From NCBI GenBank assembly GCA_964017045.1, contig OZ024809.1:13460307-13524306 (forward strand): DNA of 64,000 nucleotides, given 5' to 3'. This DNA comes from Omphiscola glabra. Lineage: Eukaryota; Mollusca; Gastropoda; Lymnaeidae. Numbering within the stretch: the first letter of the stretch is position 1; the number at the start of each line of letters is the position of its first letter. The notes under the pieces are model-generated. The model worked only from the letters and a program-made list of their open reading frames with translations, was not told the origin of the DNA and ran no database searches. The position numbers and the translations under genes are program-made. Shown here piece after piece: positions 47,401 through 56,400 of the stretch.

Positions 47401-50400
47401 GGAAGAATGGAAAATAGAGCAAATATTTAATACTACAAGTTAACAGATATGTCATCCCATCACAAAATAATGCACATATTTCACTATTGATCTTGACATA
47501 TGGGGAGAGGTGTGGTAGGGGGATAATAAAATCATTTCACCCAACATTTTGATCAAAATACTTTAAAACATGTGGTCACCCATGTGTCCCTGCTTGTTTT
47601 GAATAAATGCCATTTTCTTTCCATTTTTTTTTATAGCAAATCGTGGCCAGGGTAAGGTTAATGTCCATAACACATGTGTTGACAAATGAACCATTCACTG
47701 CTGCTGTTTTGTTCAGTTGATGCCCGCAAAGCTTTGCCTGGATAAAATACTCCACTTCTTTGCAATCGTTTTATACCTAGCAGTTCAACATCATTACGCA
47801 ATCGTTTCATACGTAGCAGTTACACATCATTACGCAATCGTTTCATACGTAGCAGTTCAACATCATTACGCAATCATTTCATGTGTAGCAGCTCAACATC
47901 ATTACGCAATCATTTCATACGTAGCAGTTCAACATCATTACGCAATCATTTCATACGTAGATCATTGGCGCTCAAAAGTACTGTGTAGATATTTTAATGA
48001 TTTTTTTCAAAAACTATCCAAGTATTTGATCTTTAAATGATAAATAATACTCCTCCATTGGTAGGTCTTGAAATTAGGAATGTAACTCAAACATTTGTAG
48101 GTCTTAAAAATTAAAAAAAAAGTAAATTCTCACCTGTAGGTCTTTTAAATGATAAATGTAACTCTTTGACCTGTAGGTCTCAACATTATAAATGTAGCTC
48201 ATCCATTTGTAGGTCTTAAAATGGTAGATGTAAATTTTCCACCCGTAGGTCTTTTAAATGGTAAATGTGAATCTTTGACCTGTAGGTCTCAACATTATAA
48301 ATTTAGCTCATCCATTTGAGGTTCTTTAAGTGATAAATTTCCCTCTTCCTTTTTGTAAGCAGTTATGCTAATGTTTATCTTGTATATGTCAGTATGCTCT
48401 CACAAATGTTAAAATTTCACCAGTATAGCATTAAATACCTATTACAACCAGCATGATGCTAGTATTATCAATACCCACAGTTAGTGTAGTAACACCCTAT
48501 CTCAAACTAGGAGAGTGGGTGAATTATTGTAGTGGAGTAAAAAGTAATACCTTTGTTATAAAAAATGATTACTAGCTAGTAATACCTTAGTGATAATCAT
48601 GCTTAATCACTGGCAAGCCACAGTACAAGAGTTAAAAAGAAAAAAAAAAGTAGTTTAATTTTAACATTAGGCAGTCAATAATTTATCCAAAGCTTTCACA
48701 TAGTGGAATATTTAAATAGCAAACACAGTTTAAACCATTGCTACAACTTGCCAATGGCTGAAAAACATTTTCAAAAGATATGTAATATGTGTGTAATGTG
48801 GTTTTTTTAATTAATTTTTTTTAGCTACTTTTAGTCCAATTTGCTAACACTATCACTGCTTATTTTTTAAAAAAATCACAGATTCTCTGTTAATCACCAT
48901 AACCATTAGCCTTGCTCACACATCCATCACTGTTTCTCCCAAAAATGAACTGTCACTGTCACTGCTACTATCAGTCCCATCAGCCATCTGGATGATGCAA
49001 CCATTCAATGTTAATGCTTGCTTCAGTCAGTAAATAGCTGCACATAAAGATACTGTAGTTGGCTAAGTTCAGGCTTGCATACATTGCCTCCCATTACTGT
49101 ACTTCATTCTTGTTTTCTACAATTTGCCCTTTGTTACTTCCAAGTCCCTGGAACCAGCCGCTCTAATTCCTGACCTCTGCCCGCCCCCCCAAAATACCCA
49201 AAAGTTTTTATTAAAAAAAAAAAAAAGTATCCAAATTAATTTAAAGAAGATAATATTTCCATATTGATGTCTAGCCAAAAGGAATATTTATTTTTTTTAC
49301 TATTTTCTATTAAGTGTATGACTCAAACTTAGAAGAGAAAAATTCTACAAATAAAATCACCTAAACTATGCTTTTTTTTTTTTTATATTGTGTTTTTAGT
49401 TTCTTCCCTGGAACGATCCTAAAAACGTGTTAGATTTACAGTTTGCATTGAAAGAGTAATTTAAAGTTTAATATACCATAGTCATAAATTAAGGTTGGGG
49501 GGGGGGGTGAGAGAGGTGTAGTGTTGGTATCTTTAACAAGACCTGATAAGTCTATGGATTGATTGATCAAGGGGGATAATAAGTTTATGGATTGATTGAC
49601 CAAGGAGGATAAAAAAAACCTGAAGTTCACTTAACCAGATATTGAGCTTAAACAATCTCTCACGAATGATTAAGTATTGACAAGAATGTAAAATATAACG
49701 CAATGTATCATAACATTTCCTCCCGGTAGTTACATTTAGTAGCTTACTTAATTCAAAATTGCTATTAAGTTGTTTTGTTTTTGTTTTTATCTGTTCTTTT
49801 TCTTTTTTTTTTTATCTTTTCTTTTTCTTTTTTTTTTTTATCTTTTCTTTTTCTTTTTTTTTAAATCTTTTCTTTTTCTTTTAGTCTTTAAAAAAAAAAA
49901 AAAATCAGCAAAAGGTTCTGTACTATTTATTGACATTTTCCACAACTGAGCTTTATATATAAAAAAAAAACAAATAAATTAAACTTACGAAATAATTTAA
50001 ATTTAAAATTGGGGGCAGTTTGACGGAAAATAAATGTTGAATTTAATTTTATTTAAGATGATTCATGTTTATTTATTGAGACAATGTCCCAGGTTTTTGT
50101 TTTAAAACTCCCGTGCTGTTTGTGATTTCTGCTGCCTACATATGAGATTGTATTCGATTACATGTGTAGAACCTGTATCTTGGACTGTACCCTGATCGTT
50201 TCAGATGATGTATTAGTGTTCAATGGTTTATTTCAGATGATGTATTAGTGTTCAATGGTTTATTTCAGACGATGTATTTGTGTTCTATGGGTCATTTCAG
50301 ACGATGTATTTGTGTTCAGTGGGTTATTTCATGTGATGTATTATTGTCCAATGGTTTATTTCAGATATAATTTGCTGTGAGTCCAATAGAAGGTTTGGAG

Positions 50401-53400
50401 ACAGTCAGAAGCCAGGATTTATGAACAACCCCATGTGGACGGCTGAGCAGTTGCCACAGGTAGAATACACATTTTCACTCCTCCATTTTTCTCTGATTGT
50501 CTGGCGCCAGCTTGCAATTTGACTGCATCGTCTGCTGGGCTGATTTTGTTAGAACGTCCTTTTTGGCCTCCTGTAATCATGTTTTGGGGTGTCCAGACCT
50601 TGCAAGACATTTTTTTTTTTATTTGCCAGCATTTTAAGTTAGTTGTCAGGAACCTGTTAGGGATACTTCTCAAGTTAGTTGTCAGGAACCTGTTAGGGAT
50701 ACTTCTCAAGTTAGTTGTCAGGAACCTGTTAGGGATTCTTCTCAAGTTAGTTGTCAGGAACCTGTTAGGGATTCTTCTCAAGTTAGTTGTCAGGAACCTG
50801 TTAGGGATACTTCTCAAGTTAGTTGTCAGGAACCTGTTAGGGATTCTTCTCAAGTTAGTTGTCAGGAACCTGTTAGGGATTCTTCTCAAGTTAGTTGTCA
50901 GGAACCTGTTAGGGATTCTTCTCAAGTTAGTTGTCAGGAACCTGTTAGGGATTCTTCTCAAGTTAGTTGTCAGGAACCTGTTAGGGATACTTCTCAAGTA
51001 ATTTGTTAGGAACCTGTTAGGGATACTTCTCAAGTTAGTTGTCAGGAACCTGTTTGGGATACTTCTCAAGCTAGTTGTCAGGAACCTGTTAGGGATACTT
51101 CTCAAGTTAGTTGTCAGGAACCTGTTAGGGATACTTCTCAAGTTAGTTGTCAGGAACCTGTTAGGGATACTTCTCTTAATCAAAGCTCGGGATTAAAAAA
51201 AAAATGCTGCTTTTAGAATGTTATGACCATAACAATATAGAGAACTGTCACAATAAGGTGAGCTGTGAAGTTCAGGTGACCTATCACTTCTATATAGAGA
51301 ACTGTCACAAAAATGCGAGCAGTGACATCCAGGTGACCTATCACTGCTATATGAGGAACTGTCACAATAAGATAAACTTTCTCAATGAAACCAGTCCATC
51401 AGCTTTAGGCTACATGAAATTGTTTCACTTTGACCAGGGCAGCTTTTCGGCTCTTGACGTGTCCCTCTTTTGTCCACAGTTGCGGCCCTTGTTTGGTGAC
51501 GTTGACTACCTTGAAGACCAACACATATTGATAGCAGTCAAAGGGGCGGGGGAGGATCATGAATCATATGGTGAGAATAATATGTATTATGCATAAAGTA
51601 TGTTCTACATCAATATGCTATCTCTGGACTGTCAAAGACTAAGGAAGGTCGGAGACTCTGGAAGGTCATTGACCCTGGAATGTCAGAGATTCAGGAAGGT
51701 CACTTTCTGTAGCAAACTTGTTCTTCCACCAAAACTTGGACATGTGCTCCAATGGTGCACATCAAAGGAAAGGTGTGGTATATCTTCAACTCTGAATAAC
51801 ATTAACATGCAGTTCTAATCACATTGTGTGTGACAGACATGTAATAAAATTAGCTCTTATTAATGTGTCCCAACTTCATATCTGTTAAAACTACTTGTCC
51901 ATCTCTCACACCTAGATTTCTGTTTCATTTGCTTACCTGTCCCTATGACCCACCTGTCCCTATGACCGACTTGTCCCTATGACCCACCTGTCCCCATGAC
52001 CCACCTGTCTCAATGACTTACCAGACAAAAATGATTTACTTGACATCCCTAACTGACCTGTCCCACTTAATCACCTGTCCCACTTACTGACCTGACCCAC
52101 TTATTGACCTGTCCCACTTACTGAACTGTCCCACTTACTGATCTGTCCCACTTACTGATCTGACCCACTTACTGACCTGGCCCACTTACTGACCTGTCCC
52201 ACTTATTGATCTGTCCCACTTACTGACCTGCCCCACTTACTGACCTGCCCTACTTACTGACCTGTCCCACTTATTGACCTGTCCCACTTATTGACCTGCC
52301 CCACTTACTGACCTATCCCACTTACTGACCTGTTCCACTTATTGACCTGCCTTACTTACTGACCTGTCCCACTTACTGACCTGTCCCAAATACTTACCTG
52401 TCCCACTTACTGGCCTGTCCCACTTACTGACCTGTCCCACTTACTGAGCTGCCCCACTTACTGACTTGTCCCACTTACAGACCTGTCCCACTTACTCACC
52501 TGTCCCAACTGCTTACTCACATGCCTGACCCAACTGCTAACTTACATGTCTGACCCAAATGCTTACCTGACACCAACTGTCCAACCCTGGCAATCTGTCT
52601 CACCTGTCCTGGTGGCAATATTACAGGTGAGTGTGTGATCTCCCTCAAGGACATGTTCACGGGAGAGCCATGTTACTTTGAGGCCACAATGACACACTTT
52701 GGTGAGGAGACCGGAAAGTTGAAGTAAGTCACTGTGGTTTTGTTGATAACTTTAGTTTTGTTCTGTTGATAACTTTAGTTTTGTTCTGTTGATAACTTTA
52801 GTTTTGTTTTGTTGATAACTTTAGTTTTGTTCTGTTGATAACTTTAGTTTTGTTCTGTTGATAACTTTAGTTTGGTTCTGTTGATGACTTTAGTTTGGTT
52901 CTGTTGATAACTTTAATTTAGTTCTTTTGAAAACTGTAGTTTGGTTCTGTTGATAACTTTAATTTAGTTCTTTTGAAAACTGTAGTTTGGTTCTATTCCT
53001 GAAAGGGGAACTTTCTTCAATATTTTTCTCTTGGTGAAAGTCAATTTAAATTTTATCAACACTATTGTTACTCTTGAAATATTTATAAAACAAAATATTT
53101 TTTCATTTGTAGAATTATTTTCATTTGAAACATTTCTTACATCAGTGGTTGCCAAACACTAACTAATCTCCCAGTTTTTTTGGTGGGAGCCAGAAACAAA
53201 CTACCCCAACTCCTGACCCCCCATTCGTAAAATTGTACAAAATTGACCCAAAGTGAAACATTAAAAAATATATTGCATTAAAATTTGAACTTTTTCTCTG
53301 TGGCCATTAGACAAAACTTTTGTCACGGGTTGGGGGGGGGAGGGGGGTCGGTCGGCACATGGTCGGGCGGTCCATTGATGTCTGTTGATCCTATAAAAAT

Positions 53401-56400
53401 AAAATAGCATTTCCTTCACCCCTCCCACAGAGGAGAGTGGTACATATCTACAGGTGCAACGTCAAGTGGGAAAGCCTCCAGAGCCAGCAGGAAAACATAC
53501 GGTAGGTACCAAAATTGTGTGTTTGTATGTTTGTACTTTGTGTGTGGTTGAGATGGTGTTTAGATATTGTGTCCATGCTGCTTAGTCATTGGCTTTTAGA
53601 TACAGTCAGTCTGTGGTTCGCACACTCGTGTGCCATTTAATCAGTGGATTTGGTGTGGTGGTTCACTGACTGTGAAGGCTGATTACAATGTGCAATTTCA
53701 CTAAGCTACAAAAAGAAATTAGCGTAGGAGTGAATACAGATAGAATACGACCACTTACAAAAGTTTTACAAAAGGAGTGAATACAGATAGAATACGACCG
53801 TTTACTAAAGCTTTACAAAAGGAGTGAATACAGATAGAATACGACCGTTTACAAAAGTTTTACAAAAGGAGTGAATACAGATAGAATACGACCGCTTACA
53901 AAAGTTTTACAAAAGGAGTGAATACAGATAGAATACGACCGCTTACAAAAGTTTTAAAAAAGGAGTGAATACAGATAGAATACGACCGCTTACAAAAGTT
54001 TTACAAAAGGAGTGAATACAGATAGAATACGACCGCTTACAAAAGTTTTACAAAAGGAATGAATGCAGATAGAATACGACCGCTTACAAAAGTTTTCTCC
54101 GCAATACGCTCATCAAAGTTGAAGATTCTGAAATACAATTTCAGCTCGGACTTTCCTGACATATTTTGATTTAAGGATTTTTGGGGAAGAGTTGGTGACC
54201 AACACCTCATACCCTTTGTAACACGACTTGTAACACTTGTAACAATGTTAACTAACACTGTGAGCTTTAATGTAATGGATGGCTAGCCATTGCTAATGGA
54301 ATACATCCATTCCTCAAACTTATCTCTACCTCTCTCTCAAGAATTGAATAGGTCCAATTGGATAATTTTACACAATACTTTATTACGTATAATGAATAAT
54401 ACAAATAATTCCTTGTTGTTATGACATCCTTGTAACAGGCATAGTTACAATGTAGAGAATATATAATATACACAATACACACACACGTTGGATAATACTC
54501 CCCCCAAAATTACTACAATGATCCAGTTTAGAAATCCAATGTGTCTGCTCACATCCAAGTTAAATTGTACAGCCTTTCTCTACTCAAAAAATCATGAGTT
54601 CCCCCTCCGCTATGAAAAACTAGTCCCTGCTTTTCTTGTGTTTTACATCATTCTCATCAAATCACTACGCTATTAGTGTCGTGTGAAAATTCATAGTTAA
54701 CTTGGTCTGCTACACCCTTCATCCCCTCACCTCTCATGTCCGGCGTTGGTAAATAACTTTGTATCGCTGAAGGAAACAAACTGAAAAGATGAAACGGACA
54801 GTTGCATGCTCATAACTCATTCTCTTTCCTTTTCTTCACAGAAATTGTTGCCCTTGACACTGAATACCACGACCCTGAAGAGTTTCTTTCCCTGTCTCCG
54901 CCCTGTGACCCCGTTAACACGAGTGGGACTGCAATGACCTCTGGTGGACTTCTGATGTCACCATCCACAACATTCACAGTTCACCCAGCAGAAGACGACA
55001 ACATAAGCATCCCGACCCACTATGTCAACCACAACGTCATGCGCCGTGCGCCATCTGACCCGGTTCCTGACACTCCCTCGGAGAGCACAGTCGATCCACC
55101 TCCTCTTCCGACAAAACGCGCAAAACCCATCATGGGTCAGTTTGGCATTCAGGGTCCGCCTATTGCGGCAAAACCAACGGACACTTCTAGAAGTTCGGAC
55201 AGCATCTTATCTGGTGAATCAGCCTCTGGTGCAGAATTTGGGAACTTTCGTACCAAGTCCAATGGTACGGTTCAAGGTGCGGCTGGAGGGTTGCCGCTAA
55301 CATCGCCGCATTTGAAAAAAACAGAGTCAGGTTCTCCATCCCCTCCAATTTCTTCCAGGCCAAAGGTCAAAGCCAACATGTACCCGGTTCTTGGGTTCAG
55401 CCCCTCGGTCAAGAAATCCGATTCTGAGTCCCCGCCTATACGGAACTCCCCACTAGTGTGGCAGGCAAGGATAGAGGGAGATGAGTTTTTCCCATCTCCC
55501 AAAACAAAGATTGTCCCATCGGCTCCACCTCTACCTGAGATGGAAGTAAGTTTTCAGAGTTGACCTTTGTTATTTTTTTCTTAGATTTTTTTAGGAGACA
55601 TCCCAGAATGTACAGAGCCATGTTCACTAAAATAGCAGACATCCCAGTTGGTACAGAGCCATCTGCACCAAAAAAGCAGACATCCCATGTTCACTAAAAT
55701 AGCAGATATCCTTGTAAGTACAGAGCCGTATTCACCAAAGTAGCAGAAATCCCAGACGGCACAGAGCCATGTTCACTAAAATAGCAGACATCCCAGAAGG
55801 TACAGAGCCATGTTCACTAAAATAGCAGACGTCCCAATATGTACATAGCCATGGTCAGCAAAATAATCTGATCTATGATTATAAAACCATCAAATAGTAG
55901 AAGTACATTTTGTATTTGGTTGCTGGTTAAGAAAGGAAAGTGGGTGGCCGGTAAAATAACACCCGGTGAAACAGATTGTTGGTAGATTGCATCAATAAAG
56001 TTTGGCATGGCGAACCGTTAGCCTGTGACCCCCCCCCACACTGATGTTTTGGATCCTCCACTCTTATATCCTTGTCCAGATGAGATGGAGGCTGTAAACC
56101 AAAAAAAAAAAAAAAAAACACAAAAAAAAACAAACTTTGCCCTAACTTTAAAAAAAAAATGATATTTTATCTACATCTAGTTTTTCCTTCTTTACAACAC
56201 ACTACTTGCCTTCCAGCTTATATGATATAACTAAACACATTTTCCATCTCTAAGTAATCTATGAATTTGTGAATAATTTGTGAATGAATTTCAGCAAGGC
56301 AGACGGCACTCTAGAGATGTGCTCCAAAATCTCCAAAGAAAAGAAAAATGTTTGCAAAAAAAATTAATTTTTTTTACAAATGAAATATTTCCAGGAGTCG

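Noticed and set aside
47639..47653. 15-nt microexon of SHIP
   Set aside because: Splice-like flanks and the preserved frame are suggestive, but exons 19 and 20 join well without it and the sequence adds nothing recognisable. Not included in the CDS model.
53141..53400. Additional hAT element starting CAGTGGTTGCCAAACAC
   Set aside because: The 5' terminus is suggestive, but I could not find a matching 3' terminus or duplication.
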